64,000 nucleotides of DNA. Origin: Paenibacillus lignilyticus. Lineage in GTDB: Bacteria; Bacillota; Bacilli; Paenibacillales; Paenibacillaceae. Of this stretch, positions 24,688-33,170 are shown one piece after another. The notes beneath the pieces are model-generated. The model searched no databases. It was given only the letters and a program-made list of their open reading frames with translations, and was not told the DNA's origin. Position 1 is the first letter of the stretch. Each line of letters begins with the position of its first letter. The DNA lies in assembly GCF_017942085.1 (NCBI RefSeq), contig NZ_JAGKSP010000002.1, positions 682,001 through 746,000 on the forward strand. The letters run 5' to 3'. The translations under genes and the position numbers were made by a program.

Positions 24688-25524
24688 TTACAGCTTAAGC
24701 CCGGATGAGGTCAAGCCTTCCACATAATATTTGCTGGCGAACATAAATAGCAGAATCAGCGGCAGCGATGCAAGGATGTAGGCTGAGAATAACGCCGGAT
24801 AATTCGTTGCGTCCTCTCCCGAGATAACCTGGGCGGAAAAGTTTCGCAAGGCAAGTGTGATTACGTACTTATCCGGGTCTGTCAATATAATAGAAGGGCC
24901 GATTAAATCGTTCCAAACCCCTACGATCTGCATAACAGCAAGAGTTGCCAGAATAGACACCGAAACAGGTACAGCAATTTTATAGTAGAGCTTGAAGGTG
25001 CCGCATCCATCCATCTTCGCCGCTTCGAACAAATCTTCCGGGATAGCAGCAAAAAATCCGCGCAGCAGGAAGATACCGAAGATCGGCGTGCCAAATATAT
25101 TGGGCCAGATGAGACCCCATAATGAATTGAGCATCCCAAGTTCCTTCACCAGCAAATACCAGGGAACTAAACCTAATATTCCCGGAATCATCATTAAAGC
25201 GATAATAAAATAAAAGATGATTTCCTTCCCATAAAACTTCAACCTCGCGAACACGAAGCCACCAAGCGATGATAAAAACACTCCTCCTGCAGCCGAAATC
25301 GCGCCAACAAACACAGTGTTCCAAAATGCTACATGGATGGTGCTCCAGGCATAATTCACATTGTTGAACCATAGCGGAAGCACGGGCAGCCACTTATTGT
25401 ATTCCCAAGTCAAGGTATCTTTGGAAAAGCCGAATAACAATATGCTCAAAGGATACACACTGAGCAAGACTGCACCGGCGATAATCACATTTAGCGAAAT
25501 TTGCCCCCAATACTTTCTCACCAT
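24688..25524 (-). CDS. Sugar ABC transporter permease (MalG-type)
   Basis: This 278-residue CUT1 permease has six helices and the EAA loop EAAKMDGCGTFKLYYKIAVP. It is the last gene of a ten-gene minus-strand operon. Its start overlaps the last base of the partner permease's stop codon (position 25524). It should form the channel with the 25524-26411 protein. No ATPase gene is in the operon. Confidence 0.92.
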   Translation of the reverse strand: MVRKYWGQISLNVIIAGAVLLSVYPLSILLFGFSKDTLTWEYNKWLPVLPLWFNNVNYAWSTIHVAFWNTVFVGAISAAGGVFLSSLGGFVFARLKFYGKEIIFYFIIALMMIPGILGLVPWYLLVKELGMLNSLWGLIWPNIFGTPIFGIFLLRGFFAAIPEDLFEAAKMDGCGTFKLYYKIAVPVSVSILATLAVMQIVGVWNDLIGPSIILTDPDKYVITLALRNFSAQVISGEDATNYPALFSAYILASLPLILLFMFASKYYVEGLTSSGLKL

Positions 25525-26411
25525 TATGAAGCCTCCTGTGATTTAATTAGCTTCATGCTGAGGAGCGTAATGGCCATTGCTGCAATAAAGAGTATGAGTC
25601 CGATTGAGCTTGCATAGCCTAAACGATTGTAAGTAAACGCCTGCATGTACATGTGGTAGCCGGGAACCATGGAGGAATAGCCAGGACCTCCATTCGTCAA
25701 GACGAGTTGATGCCCAAATGCTTGAAGTCCTGAAATTAAGCCGGTAACGACGAAGAATTTGACCTGTCCTATGATAAGTGGGATATCGATATACAGAATG
25801 CGTTTAACCGGAGAAGCTCCCTCCAATCGGGAGTTCTCGATCACCTCAGTCGGGATGTTCATCAAGCCAGCCAGATAGATGAGAGGCCCTATCCCTGAAA
25901 CCCACGGAAAACCAAGAAATAGCAAGGCCCAAAGTACGGTATTCGACTCCCCAAGCCAGGCGTGCTTCCAATCATCCAAGCCCAATGCGCCAAGCAGCGA
26001 ATTCAGCAAACCTACATTGGGATCGTATACAAACTGCCATACAAGCAGGCCGACGATGCCAGGTACAACGAGTGGAACCAGCACCAGAACACGATATAAG
26101 TATTTTAACTTCTCGTTTTTGACGAAGAAGATCATCTCTGCCATCACAAGCGGCGCGGTTACGCCAATGATCAGTCCGCCGACGACCAGAAACAGCATAT
26201 TCGGCACCGAGGCAAGCAGCACATCATCATGGAGCATCGTCTTAAAATTATCCAAGCCGATGAACGTCCAGACATTACCCGCTGCATTCCATTCGAAGAA
26301 TGCCATGATGAGTCCGCGAATCGGCGGGTAATAACTGAATAGCAGCAACCCAATTACGATTGGTGATAACAGCAAATAGGCGGTTAAGCTTTCTCGCCAT
26401 TGTCTGCTCAT
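25524..26411 (-). CDS. Sugar ABC transporter permease (MalF-type)
   Basis: This 295-residue CUT1 permease has six helices. The EAA loop is ENSRLEGASPVKRILYIDIP, with Asn-Ser in place of the usual Ala-Ala. The periplasm-facing stretch SGLQAFGHQLVLTNGGPGYS is typical of MalF-like proteins. It follows the Ig-like domain gene by 13 nt and pairs with the next permease. Confidence 0.92.
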   Translation of the reverse strand: MSRQWRESLTAYLLLSPIVIGLLLFSYYPPIRGLIMAFFEWNAAGNVWTFIGLDNFKTMLHDDVLLASVPNMLFLVVGGLIIGVTAPLVMAEMIFFVKNEKLKYLYRVLVLVPLVVPGIVGLLVWQFVYDPNVGLLNSLLGALGLDDWKHAWLGESNTVLWALLFLGFPWVSGIGPLIYLAGLMNIPTEVIENSRLEGASPVKRILYIDIPLIIGQVKFFVVTGLISGLQAFGHQLVLTNGGPGYSSMVPGYHMYMQAFTYNRLGYASSIGLILFIAAMAITLLSMKLIKSQEAS

Positions 26412-26424
26412 ACTCCCCCGCCCT

Positions 26425-26922
26425 TCAATTTAATTCAATGTATTCGTCGTTTTCGCTGTTCTTATCTTTCCCATCATCTTCATGCTCAGATGCTTTATCC
26501 AAAGAATCGTCCGAAATGACAGGAATATCTACAATCGCTCGTTTATATACACCGATCACTTTACCTACAGAAACGTCCGATAAAAGAATTTGATTGAGGA
26601 CAGCCGGTTGAAACTCATTTTCGTTATAGGAATAATACACGAAGCTCGCTCGTCCGTTCTCATCGGTCTTTACGCGAGTTACCTTCGTGGAACCGTACCC
26701 TTTAGCTTTAATGACGAGCACATCATCGCCCGAGCGTGGCTTCCCGTCTTTATCCGTAACCGTAAATTCTACTAGAATCTCATCTTTGCCGTTGGCCTTC
26801 AACTCGTCTTTCGACAGCTTGACTGAAAACAAAACCTCGCGATTGGAATCCATTCTCCACATGATGAGCAGAAATCCAGCGATAACAGCACAACACAGTA
26901 ACACCCCTAATTTACGCTTCAT
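26425..26922 (-). CDS. Membrane-anchored Big_1/Ig-like domain protein of unknown function
   Basis: This 165-residue protein has one N-terminal hydrophobic segment (LGVLLCCAVIAGFLLIMW) that should anchor it outside the membrane. Residues about 32-105 resemble a bacterial Ig-like Big_1 domain (SKDELKANGKDEILVEFTVT, DKDGKPRSG, DENGRASFVYY). The tail is very acidic, with KASEHEDDGKDKNSENDEY. The start at 26922 has GGGAGG nine bases before it; an upstream ATG at 26946 is less likely. It lies between the binding-protein and permease genes, where CUT1 operons normally have no extra gene. A role in holding the binding protein or glycan at the surface is only a guess. Confidence 0.75.
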   Translation of the reverse strand: MKRKLGVLLCCAVIAGFLLIMWRMDSNREVLFSVKLSKDELKANGKDEILVEFTVTDKDGKPRSGDDVLVIKAKGYGSTKVTRVKTDENGRASFVYYSYNENEFQPAVLNQILLSDVSVGKVIGVYKRAIVDIPVISDDSLDKASEHEDDGKDKNSENDEYIELN

Positions 26923-26996
26923 TCTTGTCCTCCCGTCTGGTGGCAAACAGATCAGAGCGAAGCGAAATCACGTTTCCGCTTCGCCCATCCGTTATA

Positions 26997-28604
26997 TTAC
27001 CAGTTGGACGTATCAATCCCCTGCCCTTTAATCAATTCATCAGCGCCTTTTTGCATGGCTTTCTCCACAGTAGTAAAGAACTTGTCATCGCTAATCTCAC
27101 TCGAGAACCACATCGTAGCGTTTCTGCCGATTGTTTCTGTCACTTCAGGACTCAACCAAGCCGGCATCGTCACATAAACCGGAGGAAACTCAGCATGCTC
27201 CACATTCTTAAGTGCATCGAAGATCGGCAACGATGCTGCATCGTTAACTGCAGGCCGTGCGAATGGTACCTCATTAACCAAATATTCATTCACTTTAGGT
27301 GAGGTTAAATACTGAAGAAATAGAACTGCCGCTTTCTCTGTTCCGTTCTTCTCTAACGATGGCTTAATTAGTGCAAGATCGAAGGATGAGTATACATTTT
27401 TCGGAAATCCGGTTTTTCGAGGTAAATCAGCAGCCAGTTCAGTCGAATCTGTACCAACGAAAGGCATTGGAAATACGCCCCATTTGAACGTACGTTTCGT
27501 ATCACTCAATTCCTGCTGGAGCTCCCACATACCGCCTTCGCGTATAGCAACTTTCCCTGCTTTCCACTGTGCCTTCAAGTCTTGTGTATTCCAGCCTTTA
27601 GGCCAAAGGGATGCCCATTCCTTATATTGCTTCCATGCTTCCTGGAATTCCGGCTTCTTCATATCGATAATGCCTATCTTGACGGCTCGAATATCCTCGT
27701 CACCTTTAAGCTGCGCATAGGCAGACGCTCCGGTGTAGTTGTAATCATTCAGTAGGGGCAATGTGAGAGGAATCGTTACGTTATCTAGCGGCCACAACGT
27801 TGGTCCTTTGTTCTCAACACCAGGAGCGGATCCGATATATCCGGCTTCGTTCGCTTTCTTCACGACCTCGACGAACTCCTTCCATGTTTTGGGCACAGAC
27901 AGGTTCAATGCTTTGAAAATATCGATATTATAATAGAACGTAACCGGTGATCCGGGTGGCTGGGCAAGCGGTACTTGATAATGATTGCCGTCTGCCGATT
28001 TGAGAATGATTTCTTCGTTCGTAAACGCATCCATCCAGTGCTGATTTCCTTCTATGAAAGGATTAGGCGTGCTATAGTAAGCGTCTAGTGGAAGCGCCCA
28101 GCCTTTCTCGACCCATGATGCGATAGTATTGGAGGAGAATGAAATATCAGGAGCTTCGCCGGATGCGATGCGAGTAGTAAACCAGGTAGCAAACTCATCA
28201 CTGGCGTTCGGTACGCCTTTCATAATCTCGACTGTAATATGGGGATACAGCTTATGGAAATCCTCTGCGATTTTATCAAGCGCGACTCGTGGAATAGGTG
28301 TTTTTTCGGTTGGTGTCTTGTCGTCGGTAGGTGTGAAGAACTGAGGGGCAATCTTAATCGTAACTGCTTTTTCTTCAGGTTGGCTCGCTTCATTTACCGA
28401 GGTTTTTTCAGCTTTTGTGGTATTCGTTTCTGTTGTTGCAGTTTCTTTTGTTTGCGAATTGTTTGTGGCTTTCGTATTCTCAGCCTTTGCCGACTTGTTA
28501 ATATCGTTCTTGTCATAGGAGCAACCGGATGCAATAATGGAGAAAATGAATAGAACAATAAGACTGGCAATGAATAGCTTTTTTACCGGTGCTTTATTTT
28601 CCAT
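26997..28604 (-). CDS. Extracellular sugar-binding lipoprotein (family 1)
   Basis: This 535-residue binding lipoprotein starts MENKAPVKKLFIASLIVLF and has lipobox IIASGC, followed by a long Lys/Thr/Glu-rich linker of about 70 residues. The mature domain has SBP family 1 features (LYPHITVEIMKG, ITFYYNIDIF-like FYYNIDIFKALNLSVPK, WKEFVEVVKKAN, KWGVFPMPFVG). It belongs to the operon of permeases 24688-26411 and catabolic genes up to 33917. It is longer than most CUT1 binding proteins. The sugar is unknown. Confidence 0.9.
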   Translation of the reverse strand: MENKAPVKKLFIASLIVLFIFSIIASGCSYDKNDINKSAKAENTKATNNSQTKETATTETNTTKAEKTSVNEASQPEEKAVTIKIAPQFFTPTDDKTPTEKTPIPRVALDKIAEDFHKLYPHITVEIMKGVPNASDEFATWFTTRIASGEAPDISFSSNTIASWVEKGWALPLDAYYSTPNPFIEGNQHWMDAFTNEEIILKSADGNHYQVPLAQPPGSPVTFYYNIDIFKALNLSVPKTWKEFVEVVKKANEAGYIGSAPGVENKGPTLWPLDNVTIPLTLPLLNDYNYTGASAYAQLKGDEDIRAVKIGIIDMKKPEFQEAWKQYKEWASLWPKGWNTQDLKAQWKAGKVAIREGGMWELQQELSDTKRTFKWGVFPMPFVGTDSTELAADLPRKTGFPKNVYSSFDLALIKPSLEKNGTEKAAVLFLQYLTSPKVNEYLVNEVPFARPAVNDAASLPIFDALKNVEHAEFPPVYVTMPAWLSPEVTETIGRNATMWFSSEISDDKFFTTVEKAMQKGADELIKGQGIDTSNW

Positions 28605-28651
28605 TTAATATCCCTCACTTTAGGTTGTTGGTTGTGCACTTTGCACAGTAC

Positions 28652-29704
28652 TCACTCTGTCGTGCTGATTAATGGCCACGAGAATGATGAATGGATTGCG
28701 ATACGAGCCCCGGTTCTCGCAGACTCCTTAGCCGCAAGCATAATTTCTAATACATGAACAGGATGATCGGCATGCAGTATGGGTTCCTTGCCGTTGGCGA
28801 GACAATCAATGATATAAACAGCCCCTCCGACCATCTCGTAATCACCTTGATCCGTAGCTTGCCGAGTCCAGGCAGACTCTTTGCTTGTAAAGACCCGGAC
28901 CCCTTTCGGTTCCCAATCGTAGCCCTCCATCGCCATGCTGCCTTCGGTGCCAATAACCTGTATCGTCCAATCATCCTGCTGTGCCCTATAAGTGAAGCCA
29001 CACTGTATGACGGAATAGCAGGCATTACCGTGGTCAAGCACAAGAGCAGCATTATCCTCCACTTCCGCCATGACTTTCTCTCCCTTCACCAACCGCTCAG
29101 AGATAACAATGCCCGCCATCGCTGTCACCGACTTAGCAGGTCCAAGTAGTCCAGTTAATGTGGTAATGGTATAGACACCGATGTCGAACAGGGTACCTCC
29201 GCCCTCGCGGTAAAACCAAGCATCCCAAAGGGGCACACTATGCCCCGATATTCCGTGAGCGGCATTCACAATGCCAAGAGAACCATCGGCGATTCGCTCC
29301 GCCATATACTGGAAACTTGGAGATAGCGGCGTAATTGGAGCACTCCAAATGCCTAGACCGTGCTCTTTGGCAAGAGCAAGCAATTCTTGAGCGACCGACA
29401 TTTCAGTCGCTATCGGCTTCTCCGACCAAACATTGACTCCAGCTTTAAGCGCTTGACGGTTCAACTCTCCATGCAAGTAAGGTGGCGTTATATTCACGAG
29501 CAGATCGATAGCCTCATCACGCAGCATTTGAGCAAAATCTCCATAAATGCCCCGTATTCCATTCTTCGTTGCAAAGTCAGCAGCATGCTCAATTCTATTG
29601 TCACACACGGCAACGATTTGAGAATACGGGCTCTGCTGAATACTCCTTACATAGGCCCCGGCTATATGGCCGCAGCCGACAATGGCTACTTTAATTGGAT
29701 TCAT
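28652..29704 (-). CDS. Gfo/Idh/MocA family oxidoreductase
   Basis: This 350-residue NAD(P)-dependent sugar dehydrogenase-like protein has an N-terminal Rossmann fold with VAIVGCGHIAGAYVRSI and the SEKPIATEM motif, whose Lys is part of the active site. The C-terminal alpha/beta domain includes DAWFYREGGGTLFDIGVYTI, with the Asp expected near the catalytic His position. I start at ATG 29704, where GGAGG lies ten bases upstream; GTG 29713 would be too close to it. It overlaps the FGGY kinase gene by 14 nt. In this operon it may oxidise the imported sugar or its derivative. Confidence 0.9.
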   Translation of the reverse strand: MNPIKVAIVGCGHIAGAYVRSIQQSPYSQIVAVCDNRIEHAADFATKNGIRGIYGDFAQMLRDEAIDLLVNITPPYLHGELNRQALKAGVNVWSEKPIATEMSVAQELLALAKEHGLGIWSAPITPLSPSFQYMAERIADGSLGIVNAAHGISGHSVPLWDAWFYREGGGTLFDIGVYTITTLTGLLGPAKSVTAMAGIVISERLVKGEKVMAEVEDNAALVLDHGNACYSVIQCGFTYRAQQDDWTIQVIGTEGSMAMEGYDWEPKGVRVFTSKESAWTRQATDQGDYEMVGGAVYIIDCLANGKEPILHADHPVHVLEIMLAAKESARTGARIAIHSSFSWPLISTTE

Positions 29705-31166
29705 GCCCTGCACGCCTCCCGCTTGTCAATTTCTGTTCCGCTTCGCAAAAACGCGCGTATGCTTGCTCATAAACCGTGTAGTGATTTGAAGTGCTTGCAG
29801 ATGGCTCATAGTGGACCTCTTCAAATCCGTTGTCTCCGTTTAATGTAGGAAATCCAAGCACTTCCGCCGCAATTGAAGCTGCGCCATATGCGGTTGTATC
29901 TGCAGGTGATAACGCTTTCAATTGAAGCTGAAGTACATCGGCCTTTATTTGATTCCAAAGCGTGTTTGATGATCCGCCACCGCATAAGGTAATGCGAGTA
30001 ATACAACAGCCTGCTTCATTTAAAGCGTTTATTCTTCTCTGCGTTGCAAATGCAGTTCCTTCCAGTACTGCACGTGCCATATGTGCAGCGCTATGATAAA
30101 GCTGCAGCCCTACAAAACCTCCCATTAATCCCGCATCATTCCTTTCCCCATTCGACAGATATGGAAGAAACAGAAGTCCCTCGCAGCCTGGGGCAATTGT
30201 TGAAGCTGACTCCATTAATTGCTCTACAGGCTGCGATGCAACCTTGGACAACCACTGTACAGCTGCGCCAGTCGTATTTAATCCGGCATCCGCACACCAA
30301 GTATAAGGAACAATATGAGGATAAACATTCATCTGCTCAGTCGCTGCAGCTTTCGGAACAATCACATGCAAACAAGTGGATGTCCCAGTCACATCACATA
30401 AATTTCCGGGAACTACTGCTCGAGCTCCGTATGCAGCACACAAGCTGTCAGCAGCCCCTACAATGACAGGAATTCCTGATGGCATGCCAACACTTTGAGC
30501 AATTTCAGGGTTTAGGTAGCCAAGAATACTGCAAGAAGGTAAAATTTCCGGCCATTCCAATACGGAAAGCCCAAGCTCCGATTGCCAATCCGTTGCCCAA
30601 TCGTTGTGGTGCAAATCGTACAGCATCGAGCATGCCGCATGTGTCGGATCCGTACCAAGGACGCCAGTTAAATAATGGCCAGCAAGATCGCGCGGCTGGA
30701 CAACCGACCATCCGTCAAAAACGCCGGGATGCTCGTTAAGCAGACTCATTATTTTGGGAGCGAGATAGAAAGGAGTGGGAGATTGCCCTGTCCTGTTCCG
30801 TATGCATGTCAGTCCAAACTGACGTATCAACCATTCCGTTTCCTGTATGGCGCGATTGTCCTGATAGATGACCGCAAAGTTTGCCGCTTCCCCTTCCGGC
30901 GAGAGCATCGTATAGGTCGGACATTGCCCTGTAAGACCAATTCCGGCTATATTTCGGCAATTGTCTCCCAATCGATCGGCCAATTGTTTCAGCACAACCT
31001 TAACGCCTCTTAACCAATCATTCGGGTTTTGCTCTGCTGCGCCATTTGAACTGTAACGTGTTGCAAAGCCGGTTCTCGCTTCGTTGATACACACTCCATT
31101 TGCTGTATAAGCGACTGCTCTTATACCGGATGTGCCGATATCCAGCCCAATGAATAATTCCTTCAT
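29691..31166 (-). CDS. FGGY-family carbohydrate kinase
   Basis: This 491-residue sugar kinase has GLDIGTSGIRAVAYTANG at the N-terminus (phosphate-1 motif), DWLRGVKVVL, GLTGQCPTYTM and IVGAADSLCAAYGA. The C-terminal domain shows the adenosine motif LCGGGSSNTLWNQIKADVLQ. Length and sequence are closest to xylulokinase/gluconokinase-type members, but the specificity cannot be read. It overlaps the NagB-like gene by ATGA and should phosphorylate the sugar or sugar acid that the isomerase or dehydrogenase produces. Confidence 0.9.
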   Translation of the reverse strand: MKELFIGLDIGTSGIRAVAYTANGVCINEARTGFATRYSSNGAAEQNPNDWLRGVKVVLKQLADRLGDNCRNIAGIGLTGQCPTYTMLSPEGEAANFAVIYQDNRAIQETEWLIRQFGLTCIRNRTGQSPTPFYLAPKIMSLLNEHPGVFDGWSVVQPRDLAGHYLTGVLGTDPTHAACSMLYDLHHNDWATDWQSELGLSVLEWPEILPSCSILGYLNPEIAQSVGMPSGIPVIVGAADSLCAAYGARAVVPGNLCDVTGTSTCLHVIVPKAAATEQMNVYPHIVPYTWCADAGLNTTGAAVQWLSKVASQPVEQLMESASTIAPGCEGLLFLPYLSNGERNDAGLMGGFVGLQLYHSAAHMARAVLEGTAFATQRRINALNEAGCCITRITLCGGGSSNTLWNQIKADVLQLQLKALSPADTTAYGAASIAAEVLGFPTLNGDNGFEEVHYEPSASTSNHYTVYEQAYARFCEAEQKLTSGRRAGHESN

Positions 31167-31906
31167 GAAGACTCCTCCGATATAAATGCGAGTGAAGCAG
31201 CTGCTTCTTTATCGGCAATAACCGTCAAATGACGTGCATGCTGCAAGTAGGAAGCGGGCACATCGGCATGAACATTGCCCTGCAAGGAATGATATAACGG
31301 CAATGCCTTGGCATGTCCTGATGCCATTAAAATGACTTCCTTCGCTTCCAAAATATTACCGATGCCAACAGTCATTCCATAATGAGGAACTTCAGCATTC
31401 CAATAGCTTGTATTGTAATCAAGTGTTGTCTTGGATAATGCAACAACCCGGCAGCGGGATTCCATGAGTGATCCGGGTTCGTTGAAGCCGACATGACCGT
31501 TGACACCAATTCCTTCTACAATCAGGTCCAATCCGCCAATTCGGCGTATGGTGTCATCAAATCGTTCACAGGCGCGTTGCGGTTCTATGTCTTCTCCACG
31601 AAGACGGTGAATGTGATCTGCGGGAATTTCATTCGGGGTAATGAACATACGGCTAAGCCAAGAAAAAAGGCTCCTTTCATCTTCCGGCCCAACTCCTAAA
31701 TATTCTTCCAGGCAAAAAATATTAGTATGTCGGAATGAGAGCATATTAGCGCGATACATGCGAGATAGTTCCTCATACATGCCGATTGGTGTATTGCCGG
31801 TTGTAAGACCGAGCGAAGCGTGCGGATTGCTCCGAATTACATCGGCTACAAGAGCTGCGGCTGTTTTGCTCATTTGTTCGTAATCATCGACAATGATCAG
31901 CCTCAT
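31163..31906 (-). CDS. Glucosamine-6-phosphate deaminase-like protein (NagB family)
   Basis: This 247-residue protein has the NagB/RpiA/DevB fold, with LGLTTGNTPIGMYEEL near the start (phosphate binding), FCLEEYLGVGPEDERS and DLIVEGIGVNGHVGFNEPG, which holds the catalytic Asp and His. It could deaminate and isomerise an aminosugar phosphate, or act on a related ketose/aldose phosphate. ATG 31906 has GAGGA about five bases upstream; ATG 31918, which overlaps the previous stop as ATGA, is an alternative. Together with an FGGY kinase this is not the usual NagA-NagB layout, so the substrate may not be glucosamine 6-phosphate. Confidence 0.85.
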   Translation of the reverse strand: MRLIIVDDYEQMSKTAAALVADVIRSNPHASLGLTTGNTPIGMYEELSRMYRANMLSFRHTNIFCLEEYLGVGPEDERSLFSWLSRMFITPNEIPADHIHRLRGEDIEPQRACERFDDTIRRIGGLDLIVEGIGVNGHVGFNEPGSLMESRCRVVALSKTTLDYNTSYWNAEVPHYGMTVGIGNILEAKEVILMASGHAKALPLYHSLQGNVHADVPASYLQHARHLTVIADKEAAASLAFISEESS

Positions 31907-31914
31907 ATGAGTCC

Positions 31915-32211
31915 TCATGGATATAAGTTGTAATCTGTAGTTATCCGGTCCGTCGCAGATCGACGAAACCATTCATCGGCAAATTTCACATGCAGGGGAT
32001 GGTATTTATATAATTCGATAACACTTTCGTCGGTAAAATCAATAGCAAGGTAATAACGATATTTTGCAGCTAAGTCTACCGCCTCTCCGAAATGATAGTC
32101 GGTGACGCCCGGAATCAAAGTTAATACCCTGCGTCCTTCGTCAATCATGTCTAAACAATCTTGATGCCCCAGTCCCTCCCGGAGATTGAAAACGATTAAA
32201 TGTCTGATCAT
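31915..32211 (-). CDS. Dabb (stress-responsive alpha/beta barrel) domain protein
   Basis: This 98-residue protein begins MIRHLIVFNLREGL and ends ADEWFRRSATDRITTDYNLY, the single-domain ferredoxin-like Dabb fold that forms dimeric barrels. GGGGGAAAAG precedes the ATG, which overlaps the isomerase stop as ATGA. Small Dabb proteins often travel with sugar isomerase/oxidoreductase genes; their reaction is mostly unknown. Another Dabb gene lies at 47800-48099, beside the PhyH genes. Confidence 0.85.
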   Translation of the reverse strand: MIRHLIVFNLREGLGHQDCLDMIDEGRRVLTLIPGVTDYHFGEAVDLAAKYRYYLAIDFTDESVIELYKYHPLHVKFADEWFRRSATDRITTDYNLYP

Positions 32212-33074
32212 TTCTTTTCCCCCATCGCTTGGCGTTGAGCCAGCTCCCATTTCGTGCGGACGAATTGAACGGCTGCCGGAATATCCGATTGCGTCAAGTG
32301 CTCGAAGATCATAGGTCCCTCATACCCTGATTGGATCACAGCATTCATAAATACTACATAATCTAGTAAACCTTGACCTGCCCCAATCCATTCAAAATGA
32401 TCATTCAGACTTGAAGCTGGAATGAAATCCTCAACATGAATAAGACCGATACTGTCAACGATCGATGCTAGCATCTCAGGCAGGGCATCCTTCTGAACTT
32501 GAGACGTCATCCTGGTCAGCAGACCGGCTGGATCGAATACCGCTTTAATCCTTTGCTGTCCAAAATGCTTGATCACTCGAGCAAGCCGTTCTGTGTTATA
32601 CGCCACGTTCATTACATAAGGCTCCAAACCCAAGCATACCCCGCGTTTCTGTCCTTCGCGAACGAGAGGTTCAAGGCTGTCTATCAATTGTTGAAAAGCC
32701 TGCTCCGTCATATTGGCAGGATCCCAGGTCCAACCATCGGGATGATACGATCCCGTTTCCGAACAAAGCATCGGTGCTCCGATTGCTTCACACAACTGTA
32801 TCAGACCAATCAGCTCATTTTGGAGACAGACACGAATCTGTGGATCGGGATGAATTAGATTACGATATCCACCGACTGCCGCTATCTGAACCTTTTCGAA
32901 AGAGAACGCTTTCAAGATTCGTTTACAGTCAGCTTCTACCAGCCTCCCATCTTGCAGCTTCAGACCCGGAAATGTATCAAGTACAACATACCCAAACCCA
33001 AGCTCGCCTGCGCGAAAGGCCAACTCTTCAATGGAGCCTGCCTCAAGATATTGCGTGAATATACCTGTTTTTAT
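32208..33074 (-). CDS. Sugar phosphate isomerase/epimerase (AP-endonuclease 2 fold), apparent AUA start
   Basis: This TIM-barrel protein of about 288 residues belongs to the xylose isomerase-like/IolE-IolI family. It has SETGSYHPDGWTWDP, CLGLEPYVMNVAYN, AVFDPAGLLTRM, GLIHVEDFIPASSLNDHFEW and PMIFEHL, which supply the metal ligands Glu, Asp, His and Glu. No ATG or GTG lies at the expected N-terminus. An ideal AAAAGGAGGGG stands seven bases before ATA (33074), and reading from there gives KTGIFTQYLEAGSIEELA, the normal first strand and helix of this family; an in-frame TGA lies just upstream. The first standard start, TTG at 33023, would remove the first strand and has no ribosome binding site. 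It follows the GntR gene by 96 nt and heads the catabolic part of the operon. Confidence 0.85.
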   Translation of the reverse strand: MKTGIFTQYLEAGSIEELAFRAGELGFGYVVLDTFPGLKLQDGRLVEADCKRILKAFSFEKVQIAAVGGYRNLIHPDPQIRVCLQNELIGLIQLCEAIGAPMLCSETGSYHPDGWTWDPANMTEQAFQQLIDSLEPLVREGQKRGVCLGLEPYVMNVAYNTERLARVIKHFGQQRIKAVFDPAGLLTRMTSQVQKDALPEMLASIVDSIGLIHVEDFIPASSLNDHFEWIGAGQGLLDYVVFMNAVIQSGYEGPMIFEHLTQSDIPAAVQFVRTKWELAQRQAMGEKK

Positions 33075-33090
33075 AGATGCCCCTCCTTTT
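33072..33090 (-). promoter_or_regulatory. Strong ribosome binding site before an ATA codon
   Basis: On the minus strand AAAAGGAGGGG (33090-33080) is followed seven bases after GGAGG by ATA at 33074-33072. This fixes the probable start of the isomerase gene at a non-standard codon. If the codon were ATG the site would be entirely ordinary. Confidence 0.65.
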
Positions 33091-33170
33091 CAATAATTTA
33101 TACTTATAATTATCAAAAATTTGTACGGACGTCTGCATGACTGAATTATACATTAGACTATTCAAAATAA

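Noticed and set aside
33094..33112. TAATTTATACTTATAATTA as operator of the GntR regulator
   Set aside because: Only the outer five bases on each side are symmetric, the region is AT-rich in general, and it lies after the regulator gene rather than at its promoter.
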